Made by a program: the position numbers and the translations under genes
The notes under the pieces: generated by a model
What the model was told of the DNA's origin: nothing
Database searches by the model: none
The model's input: only the letters and a program-made list of their open reading frames with translations
Origin: CAVWDI01 sp963753725
Lineage (GTDB): Bacteria; Chloroflexota; Anaerolineae; Anaerolineales; UBA4823
Length of the DNA stretch: 64,000 nucleotides
Reading direction: 5' to 3'
NCBI GenBank assembly: GCA_963753725.1
Contig: CAVWDI010000017.1
Coordinates: 1 to 64,000, forward strand
Shown here: positions 9,913-18,598 of the stretch, one piece after another
How positions within the stretch are numbered: position 1 is the stretch's first letter
How the letters are laid out: every line of letters starts with the position of its first letter

Positions 9913-11894
9913 ATATTTATTTATCAGATATCCCATTTGAAGAAGCATGGCTTAGGTTTGAAGAATCGCTGAACAGTGAAAATCTATGGAATGTTCTTGA
10001 TGAAGAAGAAATTGCCCTGGATGAAAATGCCCTTGGACGAGTATTGTCTTCCCCTATTTGGGCAAATATATCCTCTCCCCACTATCATGCGTCTGCTATG
10101 GATGGTTTTGCTGTGAAATCATCCGAAACAATAGGAGCACTTCCTACCTCACCAATCACTTTATCTTGCAGTAAACCGGAACAACAGAACAAAGCTGAAT
10201 ATATCGATACAGGTGATCCACTTCCTGCATGGGCAGATGCCGTAATTCCGATAGAAAATGTGGAATCCTTGGATGATACTAATCAACCGGCTGGAAATAT
10301 CAGACATCCATATGAAATCCGCATTCGCAGCGCTGTGACTCCCTGGACCCATATACGCCCAATGGGAGAAGACATGATCGCAACAGAACTTGTTTTGCCT
10401 AGCGGTCAAATATTGCGTCCTGCTGATATCGGTGGGATAGCCGCAAGTGGTCATAGTACTGTTAAGGTAGCCCGAAAACCAAGAGTAGCTATCATCCCGA
10501 CCGGCAGCGAACTTGTTTCGGTTGGTAAAAAACCAAAAACCGGTGAAATTATTGAATATAACTCCCTGGTGCTGGCTTCCCAAGTTAAGTTATGGGGCGG
10601 TGAAGCTCAACGTTATCCAATCACTAAAGATGATTTTCAAGTTATTAAAAAGTGTGTATTAGATGCAGCGGAAAATAATGATTTGATCTTATTAAATGCA
10701 GGATCATCAGCTGGATCAGAAGATTTCTCAGCAAAAGTTATCCAATCTCTGGGAGAAATCCTGGTACACGGAATTGCAATCCGTCCGGGTCATCCTGTGA
10801 TTTTAGGAATGGTTGAGCGAAGGGGTTTAAAAAAACAGAGAGTACCCATTATTGGCGTTCCCGGTTTTCCAGTATCAACCGCAATGACAGGAGAATTGTT
10901 TGTTGAACCACTAATAGCCCGCTGGACAGGGAGAGTTGAAAAGCAATATCAGATAATAAACGCCACCATCACTCGCAAGGTAACTTCTACTGCGGGTGAT
11001 GATGACTATATGCGTGTAGCGGTTGGAAGGGTTGGGGATAAAGTTCTCGCCGCCCCGCTTTCAAGGGGTTCGGGTGTAATATCTTCATTAATAAATGCGG
11101 ATGGTATTGTAGTGATCCCCAGCGGTTCACAAGGATTATCTGCTGGATCGAATGTCCGTGTAAGAATGTATCGTTCAGAAAATGAAATTGACAAGACGAT
11201 ATTCGCTATAGGATCTCATGACGTGATTCTTGATCTTATCGCACAATTTTTATCCCGAAAGGAACGACGGCTTGCATCCACTAATGTTGGTAGTTTAGCG
11301 GGATTAATCGCTTTAAGAAATAACCAGGCACATGTTGCGGGTGCTCATTTACTTGATCCAAAAACTGGGGAGTACAATCTTTCATATGTAAAAGAATATC
11401 TGTCCGGCATCCCGGTATATATTACAAATTTAGTTTGGCGCCAACAAGGATTGTATGTGTGCAACGGAAATCCAAAAAAAATCCAACAACTGGAAGATAT
11501 CGCCAATGAAGGTGTAACTTTTGTAAACCGTCAGAGAGGGGCAGGTACTCGTGTTCTTTTAGATTACCAATTGGAGGTGAATGGAATTTCGACAGATAAA
11601 ATTTACGGTTACAATCACGAGGAATATACACATTTATCTGTAGCGGCAGCAGTTAAATCTGGTCGCGCAGATTGTGGTCTGGGAATCGCGGCTGCAGCCT
11701 CAGCGCTTGGACTGGATTTTATTCCATTATTTAATGAACGGTATGATTTGATCATCCCTGCAAAATTTTATAACGATAATTTATTGATGCCGTTATTAAA
11801 TTTACTGTCAAATCAACGATTTCGAAAAGCTGTGGGAGCTCTACCCGGGTACAATGTTGAAGAAATGGGTAAAATTATTGCAGAGCTGAAATAA
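9909..11894 (+). CDS. MoeA-like protein fused to a periplasmic-binding-protein-like domain
   Basis: 661 residues. The first ~410 form a second complete MoeA unit (SAMDGFAVKSSE, EYIDTGDPLP, PRVAIIPTGSELVS, GVPGFPVSTAM). The C-terminal ~220 (FAIGSHDVILDLI, RQRGAGTRVLLD, GRADCGLGI, KFYNDN) are the PBP-like fold seen in ModE/LysR-linked molybdate-binding proteins. There is no signal peptide, so the ligand would be sensed or held in the cytoplasm. This fusion architecture is known from archaea and some bacteria. Four-base overlap with moeA suggests the two act on the same cofactor, perhaps one for Mo and one for W, or one for chelation and one for metal supply (inference). Confidence 0.9.
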   Translation: MNIYLSDIPFEEAWLRFEESLNSENLWNVLDEEEIALDENALGRVLSSPIWANISSPHYHASAMDGFAVKSSETIGALPTSPITLSCSKPEQQNKAEYIDTGDPLPAWADAVIPIENVESLDDTNQPAGNIRHPYEIRIRSAVTPWTHIRPMGEDMIATELVLPSGQILRPADIGGIAASGHSTVKVARKPRVAIIPTGSELVSVGKKPKTGEIIEYNSLVLASQVKLWGGEAQRYPITKDDFQVIKKCVLDAAENNDLILLNAGSSAGSEDFSAKVIQSLGEILVHGIAIRPGHPVILGMVERRGLKKQRVPIIGVPGFPVSTAMTGELFVEPLIARWTGRVEKQYQIINATITRKVTSTAGDDDYMRVAVGRVGDKVLAAPLSRGSGVISSLINADGIVVIPSGSQGLSAGSNVRVRMYRSENEIDKTIFAIGSHDVILDLIAQFLSRKERRLASTNVGSLAGLIALRNNQAHVAGAHLLDPKTGEYNLSYVKEYLSGIPVYITNLVWRQQGLYVCNGNPKKIQQLEDIANEGVTFVNRQRGAGTRVLLDYQLEVNGISTDKIYGYNHEEYTHLSVAAAVKSGRADCGLGIAAAASALGLDFIPLFNERYDLIIPAKFYNDNLLMPLLNLLSNQRFRKAVGALPGYNVEEMGKIIAELK

Positions 11895-11932
11895 CTGTAT
11901 TAATACTAAGCAAGTGAAAGGGGTTTGAATAA

Positions 11933-12394
11933 ATGTCAATCGAAAAAGGAAATAAAGCACCAGATTTTATTTTACAGGACGAAAATGGGACGGAGCACAA
12001 ATTATCCGAATACCGCGGGAATCCAGTGCTGCTCTATTTTTACCCAAAGGATGATACGCCAGGTTGTACGAAGGAAGCATGCAATTTTCGGGATGATTAT
12101 TCTTCGTATCAAGAAGCGGGAGTTGTAATTCTGGGAGTGAGTCCAGATTCTCCTGAAAAACATACCAAGTTCAAGAAAAAGTACAGCCTGCCTTTTACGC
12201 TGCTCGCAGACGAAGAACATAAAGTAGCCGAATTGTATGGTGTTTGGGCATTGAAAAAATCTTTTGGTCGGGAATATTTTGGTATTGTCAGAACCACTTT
12301 TTTGATTTCACCGGATGGATTGATAACAAAAATATTTAAAAAGGTTAGACCTGCCGACCACAGTGCAGAAGTGTTGGAAGCATTAGAAGAATAA
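11933..12394 (+). CDS. bcp: Thioredoxin-dependent peroxiredoxin, BCP/PrxQ type
   Basis: 153 residues. The peroxidatic Cys lies in DDTPGCTKEACNFRD, with a second Cys five residues later as in atypical two-Cys BCP/PrxQ enzymes. GDKAPDF-like opening (GNKAPDFILQDENG) and FLISPDG near the C-terminus are family blocks. It reduces hydroperoxides with electrons from thioredoxin in the cytoplasm. AAAGGGG lies upstream of the ATG. It sits 38 bases after the moeA fusion gene and 11 bases before a cytochrome c gene, so co-transcription is likely. Confidence 0.95.
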   Translation: MSIEKGNKAPDFILQDENGTEHKLSEYRGNPVLLYFYPKDDTPGCTKEACNFRDDYSSYQEAGVVILGVSPDSPEKHTKFKKKYSLPFTLLADEEHKVAELYGVWALKKSFGREYFGIVRTTFLISPDGLITKIFKKVRPADHSAEVLEALEE

Positions 12395-12405
12395 GAAGAT
12401 GTGGG

Positions 12406-12847
12406 ATGAAGAAACGAAAAAATGGATACTGGATAATAATTCTATTCGTGGTCATTATTATTACTGCATGTACTTCACAAGATGACATTACACAAGGAGA
12501 ACAAGCTTCAGGTCAAAGGAATAGACCGGAGCCTCCCTCAGAATTCAAAAACTTAGAAAATCCTTTAAGTAGTAACAAAACGAATATTGCTAAGGGTAAG
12601 GAAACTTATCATACAAACTGCGTTTCTTGTCATGGGGAAAATGGAATGGGAGATGGCGTTCTATCAGGTTCTTTGGATCCAAAACCTGTGCCCTTCCCGT
12701 TAGAAAGTGAGGACGATGCATATTTTTACTGGCAGAATCTCGGAGGGAGGAATGAGGGAGCCATTTAATTCCGTTATGCCGGCATGGAATGCGATAATAA
12801 GTGAAGAACAGATTTGGGAGATAATCCATTATCTAAGGTCTCTTTAG
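12406..12847 (+). pseudogene. Small lipid-anchored c-type cytochrome, frameshifted
   Basis: An N-terminal hydrophobic segment ends in the lipobox ITAC, so the protein should be lipid-anchored on the outer face of the membrane. The heme-binding motif CVSCH is present. The continuous frame stops early at 12768. Dropping one base near 12732-12734 gives ISEGGMREPFNSVMPAW and then EEQIWEIIHYLRSL, the normal end of a class I monoheme cytochrome; the Met in MPAW is the likely axial ligand. Restored length is about 146 residues. Electron transfer partner is unknown. It lies between the peroxiredoxin and the GAF kinase. The indel may be real or a sequence error. Confidence 0.82.
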
Positions 12848-12875
12848 ATTTTATGATCCATTCAAAATGTAAGAC

Positions 12876-14732
12876 ATGAATGATTTACATAAGACTTGGC
12901 TTTCGGAAAAGAAGTGGATCCCACTGGTGGGTTCCGTTTACCTTGCGATTACTCTTTTACTGATAATTGGTCTAATCGTTGATCCGGGTTATTTCGAAAT
13001 CAAGGATATGGTTATTGCTGGTTTATTCGGTTTTCTTACTGTATCGATTATTCTCGGTTTGCTAATTTTTTTGGGGCATAAAGAAAATCAGGTCTCTTCA
13101 ATGCAACACCGAATTGACGAATTGGATCAAAATGTTAATGAAGCTTATAAACGCCTAGAAGCCATCTTTAAAGTCAAACAAGATTTTCTAAACTCTACTG
13201 ACGAGAATGAGGTTATTGAATTTATCCTCAAGGTGTTATTAGAATTAGTGAATGCACGCAATGTTTCATTTATTCCTATTGATGAGCATGGTTACCCGCA
13301 TTCAGTGCTGAGCAAAGGCGAAGTACTTAATACTGATTTGAATAAGTGGTTGGAAAATCTCGCTAAACCAGAAGTGCGTGACTATTGTGAATTTTGCAAG
13401 AATTATGATGTGTTACATATGCGTGAAGGCTGTCCATTGGCTGAACACCCCATAAGCTCCACGTGTAATTTGTTGTGTTTCCCGATACGGAGAGGTAAAA
13501 GGAAGTATGGAGTTATCAATATTTTCATCGACAAATCAATACAATTGGATGATCGTACTCGGGCATTTATCAGGGCATTGATGGAAGAAACTTCCGCTGG
13601 TCTGGAGAGTGCCCAAATTCGACGAAGAGAGCTGGATACTCTACGGCAAATGCATTTTCTGAAACAGAGAACTGATCTATCAAATCTGTTACTTAATATG
13701 TTAGAAAATGCCCACCAGATTATGAATTCGGACTTCTCGGTTCTGCGTATTTTGAAATCGGATGAATACAGCTCCAATATGTACCTGACCATCGGGCGAA
13801 AAACACCAGAATCAGAATCCTATTTGAAGACTATTTTAAGTGATGTAATGGCTACAGGGACACCAATTGTTTTTGAGGATAATGAAGTTGAGAACAATTC
13901 TCCACAATTTTTAGAATCGATACTCGCTACACCATTAATATCGCCAGAAGAAGAAGTATTGGGAGTGATCTTTGTTTCCAGTTCAAAAAGAAACAGTTAT
14001 CGTCAGAGACAAATTTCAATATTACAGACAATTGCCGGACAAATAGCTCTCGTTGTTCAAAATGCTCAATTGATTGCAAAGATTGAATATAAAACGATGA
14101 TACAGGAACGTACCCGTCTTGCACGTGAAATTCATGATAGTTTAGCTCAAACACTGGGGTTCTTAAAACTTCAAACAGCCCAAATTCGAAATTATCTCGG
14201 TCAAGGTGAAATTGAAGCTGCGAAAAATGGTATTGAGCGCAGCTATAAAACTCTGAGTGAAACTTATGAGGATGCAAGACAATCAATTAATGGTTTACGA
14301 ATTTCAGCCGCTGCCGAAGGATCGATGGATTGGTTGGAAGAAGTTGCAGATAATTTTAAGGATGTCAGTGGTATAAAGATCGATGTAAAGAATGTTGAAT
14401 TTGAAAAGAATATTCCTCCTGAAATTCATGCTCAACTTATTCGCATTGTACAGGAGGCTTTAAGTAATATTCGAAAGCATGGTAAGGCTCATCATGTATG
14501 GTTATCTTGTATGGAATTGTCAGAAAGTCTTTATCTGGAGATCAAAGATGATGGGATTGGTTTTGCTCCTGAGGATGTGTCAACCGCATCCCAACATGGT
14601 TTACGAGGAATGCGTGAAAGGGCAGAATTAATCGGCGCTGACTTTCAGATTGAGAGTCATCCTCATGAAGGAACAATGGTGAAGATAAACGTACCTCTTT
14701 CGGACATTGAATATGGTGAGGTTTATTCATGA
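12876..14732 (+). CDS. NarX/LiaS-type histidine kinase with Cys-rich GAF domain
   Basis: 618 residues. Two N-terminal transmembrane helices (~residues 14-36 and 46-66) are joined by almost no periplasmic loop, so the signal is probably cytoplasmic. A coiled coil and two GAF domains follow. The first GAF carries five Cys (C171, C174, C186, C197, C201), which could bind a metal, Fe-S cluster or heme. The kinase core is HisKA_3 with the phospho-acceptor His in AREIHDSLAQ, then HATPase with QEALSNIRKHG, DDGIGF and GLRGMRERA. It overlaps the response-regulator gene by four bases. Position behind peroxiredoxin and cytochrome c suggests redox or oxygen sensing (inference). Confidence 0.9.
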   Translation: MNDLHKTWLSEKKWIPLVGSVYLAITLLLIIGLIVDPGYFEIKDMVIAGLFGFLTVSIILGLLIFLGHKENQVSSMQHRIDELDQNVNEAYKRLEAIFKVKQDFLNSTDENEVIEFILKVLLELVNARNVSFIPIDEHGYPHSVLSKGEVLNTDLNKWLENLAKPEVRDYCEFCKNYDVLHMREGCPLAEHPISSTCNLLCFPIRRGKRKYGVINIFIDKSIQLDDRTRAFIRALMEETSAGLESAQIRRRELDTLRQMHFLKQRTDLSNLLLNMLENAHQIMNSDFSVLRILKSDEYSSNMYLTIGRKTPESESYLKTILSDVMATGTPIVFEDNEVENNSPQFLESILATPLISPEEEVLGVIFVSSSKRNSYRQRQISILQTIAGQIALVVQNAQLIAKIEYKTMIQERTRLAREIHDSLAQTLGFLKLQTAQIRNYLGQGEIEAAKNGIERSYKTLSETYEDARQSINGLRISAAAEGSMDWLEEVADNFKDVSGIKIDVKNVEFEKNIPPEIHAQLIRIVQEALSNIRKHGKAHHVWLSCMELSESLYLEIKDDGIGFAPEDVSTASQHGLRGMRERAELIGADFQIESHPHEGTMVKINVPLSDIEYGEVYS

Positions 14733-15379
14733 CAGTCGTAAGGTTGGTTGTTGTTGATGATCATGCGCTTTTTCGTGCTGGTTTGATCAGTTTGTTGAAT
14801 GAAATGCCTGACATATCAATTGTTGGTGAAGCGGGGGATGGACATGAAGCATTAACCATATTGAAGAATACCGAAACTGACGTGATGCTCATAGATGTAA
14901 ATATGCCGGTGATGAGTGGGGTTGACACAGTGAGAGAGATCAGAAGTATGCCAAAAAGCGACCAATGTCATATCATAATGTTGACGATTTCTAAAAATGA
15001 TGAAGATCTTTTAGGCGCAATCGCGGCCGGGGCAGATGGTTATCTCCTGAAGGACGCTGAACCAGAGGAGCTTTACAATTCAATCATGCTGGTTCAGCAA
15101 GGCATGTCGGTACTCTCTCCTAAAATTACTCGAAAAGTGCTTCAAGCAGTCGTGTCTGAATCAAACCTGCTACCTGATATTAACCTAAGCCGAAGAGAGA
15201 TGGAAGTACTTGAAAGTCTATCCGAGGGTAATACTACGATTCAGATCGCAAACCAGTTATTTATATCTGAGAATACAGTAAAAACTCACGTGCGGCATAT
15301 CCTCGAAAAGTTGAATGCATCAAACCGTGTCGAAGCGGTAAATAAAGCAAACCAATTGGGAATTCTAAAGCAAGATTAG
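14729..15379 (+). CDS. NarL/FixJ-family response regulator
   Basis: 216 residues. Receiver domain with acidic pair DD in VVVDDHALFR and phospho-acceptor Asp in VMLIDVNMPVMSG. The C-terminal LuxR-type HTH reads LSRREMEVLESLSEG and ISENTVKTHVRHILEKL. It is the cognate partner of the upstream kinase (four-base overlap). It should bind DNA as a dimer after phosphorylation; targets are unknown. It ends the plus-strand run; the convergent upp gene stops eight bases away with no obvious terminator between them. Confidence 0.95.
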   Translation: MTVVRLVVVDDHALFRAGLISLLNEMPDISIVGEAGDGHEALTILKNTETDVMLIDVNMPVMSGVDTVREIRSMPKSDQCHIIMLTISKNDEDLLGAIAAGADGYLLKDAEPEELYNSIMLVQQGMSVLSPKITRKVLQAVVSESNLLPDINLSRREMEVLESLSEGNTTIQIANQLFISENTVKTHVRHILEKLNASNRVEAVNKANQLGILKQD

Positions 15380-15386
15380 ATTCACT

Positions 15387-16013
15387 TCACCCAGTACCAA
15401 ATTGACGGTCTCCCGCATCTCCAAGACCAGGTAGAATAAAACCCTTGTCGTTAAGTCGTTCGTCAATTGAAGCGAGATGGATTGGAACTTCTGGGTGATG
15501 ATCCTGTAAATTTTGGATCCCTTCTGGCGCACCAATTATTCCCATAAATCTGATTTTGCTCACGCCCCATTGTTTTAATACATCAATTGTTGCCACCGCG
15601 GAACCACCTGTAGCCAGCATTGGATCGAGAATTAAACATACAGATACAGTTGGTGCGATTGGAAGTTTATTGTAATATTCCACAGGTTTTAATGTTTTCT
15701 CATCGCGATACAAACCGATGTGCCAAACCTCCGCAGATGGCATCAGTTCCCAAACCCCTTCAACCATTCCTAAACCTGCTCGCAATATTGGCACAAGACC
15801 GATATTCTCCGCTAATTCTACACCTTGAAAAGGGAGTAAAGGTGTTTCGATCTGTTTACGTTCTACCAAAAGATCAGCTGTGGTTTCATATGTCAGTAGT
15901 ACTGCGATTTCCCTAACGAGTTGACGGAAAGTAGTTGGGTCAGTTGATTTATCTCTGAGCATGGTTAGTTTATGAGCAACCAGTGGATGGGAGGAAGCAT
16001 ATACATTTGACAT
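15387..16013 (-). CDS. upp: Uracil phosphoribosyltransferase
   Basis: 208 residues, full length. It converts uracil and PRPP to UMP in pyrimidine salvage. The PRPP loop is LDPMLATGGSA, the uracil-binding end is GDAGDRQFGTG, and VPILRAGLGMVEG is a conserved block. The ATG is preceded by GGAGAA. It is a monocistronic gene divergent from ruvB. It pairs logically with the pyrimidine-nucleoside phosphorylase encoded at about 18.6 kb, which releases uracil. Confidence 0.96.
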   Translation of the reverse strand: MSNVYASSHPLVAHKLTMLRDKSTDPTTFRQLVREIAVLLTYETTADLLVERKQIETPLLPFQGVELAENIGLVPILRAGLGMVEGVWELMPSAEVWHIGLYRDEKTLKPVEYYNKLPIAPTVSVCLILDPMLATGGSAVATIDVLKQWGVSKIRFMGIIGAPEGIQNLQDHHPEVPIHLASIDERLNDKGFILPGLGDAGDRQFGTG

Positions 16014-16142
16014 GTGAGTTCTCCTTCAAGTAATTGCTCTTATTATAAGCTGTTATCGAGATAAGCTTCATACCTTTTTACTGTTTACTAAAATTACAAA
16101 AATTTAGATGAATGCCGAGTATCGTCGGTTATAATTTCTTGC

Positions 16143-17168
16143 ATGAATGATTCAGCAGATCGATTGGTAAATCCTGAACCACGAGTTGATGACAGCCTGG
16201 ACCTGGCATTAAGACCAAGGAGTTTATCAAATCTTATCGGACAAGAGCGCATCAAAGAAAATCTTTCAATTTTGATAGCTGCAGCACGAAAAAGGGAGGA
16301 ACCTTTAGATCATGTAATGTTTTATGGACCTCCCGGCCTCGGGAAGACTACTTTAGCACACATTCTGGCTAACGAAATGGAAGTTAATGTTAAAGTTACC
16401 TCTGGTCCAGCAATCGAGCGGCCGGGTGATTTAGCCGCTATTCTTACGAACCTGGCAGCAGGGGACGTGATTTTTGTTGATGAGGTCCATAGACTGGGAC
16501 GTGTGATTGAGGAAGTGCTTTATCCTGCTATGGAAGATTTTGCACTTGACATTGTGATAGGAAAGGGCCCTTCCGCTCGGTCAATCCGTCTTAAACTGCC
16601 GCGATTTACAGTGATCGGCGCAACAACAAGATTGGCATTAGTGACTGCACCTTTAAGGGCTCGTTTTGGAGCAGTCTATCGTTTAGATTTTTATCGCCTT
16701 CCTGCGATGAGATCAATTGTGTCCAGAGCGGCAAATATTTTAGGGGTAAGCACAGAAGAAGATGGAATAAATGAGATTGCACGTCGAGGAAGAGGAACAC
16801 CACGAGTTGCTTTGCGATTGTTAAGACGAGTACGAGATTTTGCAGAAGTTCGCGCGGATGGTGTAATTTCTCGTGAGGTATCAATGCAGGCTCTCGAGCT
16901 ATTAGATGTGGATGAGTTAGGACTTGATGAGATGGACCGCAAGGTGCTGTTGACCATAATCGATAAGTATGGCGGGGGACCAGTTGGTTTGAACACAATT
17001 GCTGCCTCGATCAGCGAGGAGCCTGATACCATTATGGATGTTGTTGAGCCATATTTATTACAGCTTGGTTTTATTGAAAGAACTCAGCAAGGCAGGGTTG
17101 CTACAAGTCAAGCTTATAATCATCTCGAAATTCCGCAATCAAGAAATATCCAAGATAAGTTATTCTAG
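16143..17168 (+). CDS. ruvB: Holliday junction branch-migration helicase RuvB
   Basis: 341 residues, normal length. AAA+ motor that drives branch migration with RuvA. Walker A is GPPGLGKTTLA, Walker B is FVDEVHRL, sensor 1 is GATTRL, the region after it has LRARFG, and the C-terminal winged helix contains GGGPVGLNTIAAS. The usual ruvA and ruvC are not adjacent here. It is followed by a DUF2905 gene and queA, an arrangement often seen around ruvB in bacteria. Confidence 0.97.
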   Translation: MNDSADRLVNPEPRVDDSLDLALRPRSLSNLIGQERIKENLSILIAAARKREEPLDHVMFYGPPGLGKTTLAHILANEMEVNVKVTSGPAIERPGDLAAILTNLAAGDVIFVDEVHRLGRVIEEVLYPAMEDFALDIVIGKGPSARSIRLKLPRFTVIGATTRLALVTAPLRARFGAVYRLDFYRLPAMRSIVSRAANILGVSTEEDGINEIARRGRGTPRVALRLLRRVRDFAEVRADGVISREVSMQALELLDVDELGLDEMDRKVLLTIIDKYGGGPVGLNTIAASISEEPDTIMDVVEPYLLQLGFIERTQQGRVATSQAYNHLEIPQSRNIQDKLF

Positions 17169-17205
17169 TTTTCTATCAATCCAGGAACGATATTTGCAGT
17201 AAACA

Positions 17206-17430
17206 ATGATTAACATTGCACGTTTATTTGTTGGATTCGGACTGGTTTTGATAATTACAGGTGGAATATTATATTTTCTAGCCAAATCAGGATTTCAATT
17301 TGGTCAGCTTTCAGGCAACATTCATTTTGAAAGCGGGAATACGACATGTGTTCTTGCTTTGGGAACCTCGATCCTGCTTTCTATATTGCTTACGTTATTT
17401 CTAAACCTCTTTGCACGAATATTAAAATGA
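17206..17430 (+). CDS. DUF2905 small membrane protein
   Basis: 74 residues with two hydrophobic helices (~7-27 and ~48-70) flanking GQLSGNIHFESGN. This matches DUF2905, a tiny inner-membrane protein of unknown function typically found between ruvB and queA. It starts 37 bases after ruvB. Confidence 0.85.
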   Translation: MINIARLFVGFGLVLIITGGILYFLAKSGFQFGQLSGNIHFESGNTTCVLALGTSILLSILLTLFLNLFARILK

Positions 17431-17467
17431 AGTCTCCTGGGGGTAAGAATGAGTCTTATTAATTTTT

Positions 17468-18491
17468 ATGAAAACGTCTGATTTTAACTACGAATTGCCA
17501 CCGGAATATATAGCTCAAACTCCTATTGAACCGCGTGATTCTCGCGCGCATGATGGTATTAAACCGTGTCACTGGTTCTATTGAACACTCAAATATCCGC
17601 TCAATTGGAGACTTTTTGACATCAGGTGATTTGTTAGTCTTGAATGAGACCCGTGTTCTTCCGGCGCGTTTATTTGCTAAAAAAATACCAACTGGGGGTA
17701 AAGTTGAAATTCTATTGTTAAAAAAAGTTGAAGTTCAGATTTGGGAATGTATTGTGCGAGGCAAAGGATTACGGACTGGCATCCAACTTTTAGTGAACAA
17801 CGGACCTGAAGCAAACATCCTTGCTGAGCTGGGAGAGGCACGCAGATTAATTAAGTTCGATTATCCAATTGATGTTTTACTGGATCAGATCGGGAATGTT
17901 CCATTACCACCATATATCAAGAAACCAATAAGTGACCCGGAACGATATCAGACAATTTACGCTAATCAGCCAGGTTCAGCTGCTGCTCCGACTGCGGGAT
18001 TACATTTTACAAATAAGTTGATTGATGACTTAAAAAGTAATTTAATCCAATTTTGTACTTTAACCCTGCATATAGGATTGGACACTTTTAAACCGGTCAC
18101 TGAAGAAGACCCATGGGATCATGAGATTCATTCGGAATGGTGCTCAATAACTCAACAAACAGCTCAGAGTATCAATGAGACTAAAAGAAATGGCGGGCGT
18201 ATCATTGCAGTTGGCACATCCAGTGTTCGAACATTAGAAAATGCGGCTGTTGAGAATGGAATAGGTGAGTATATCCGAAGTTTTGAAGGGTATACAGATT
18301 TATTTATCCTGCCAGGATATCAATTCAGGGTTGTTGATGGCATGGTTACAAATTTTCATTTACCACAATCAACATTGATTATGTTAGTCAGCGCATTTGC
18401 CAATCGAGAGCAGATATTTAATGCATATAAAACCGCAATGGAGTGCAATTACCGGTTTTATTCATTTGGCGATGCGATGTTTATAGCCTGA
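17468..18491 (+). pseudogene. queA: S-adenosylmethionine:tRNA ribosyltransferase-isomerase, one-base insertion near the 5' end
   Basis: QueA makes epoxyqueuosine from preQ1-modified tRNA and SAM. The N-terminus MKTSDFNYELPPEYIAQ starts at the ATG at 17468. The frame is lost within CTCGCGCGC at 17541-17548; dropping one C gives PIEPRDSARMMVLNRVTG and continues through PTAGLHFT, DTFKPV and THHQ-like blocks to NYRFYSFGDAMFI. The restored length is about 340 residues, as in the family. Apart from the single base, every conserved block is intact, which makes a sequence error at least as likely as a recent mutation. Confidence 0.9.
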
Positions 18492-18598
18492 GGTTTAATA
18501 TTTGGTGAATGAGTTTCAAGCGAGTATAATGGCCTTATTTCCTTATGATTAACCGATTTTGTTATACCTCTTGATATTTTGAGGATTTGGAGAATTTA

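Noticed and set aside
10161..10583. Antisense open frame within the second moeA
   Set aside because: Shadow of a well conserved gene, no start signal and no protein-like content.
12590..12829. Minus-strand open frame opposite the cytochrome c gene
   Set aside because: Antisense to the restored cytochrome; the plus-strand reading has the heme motif and axial Met.
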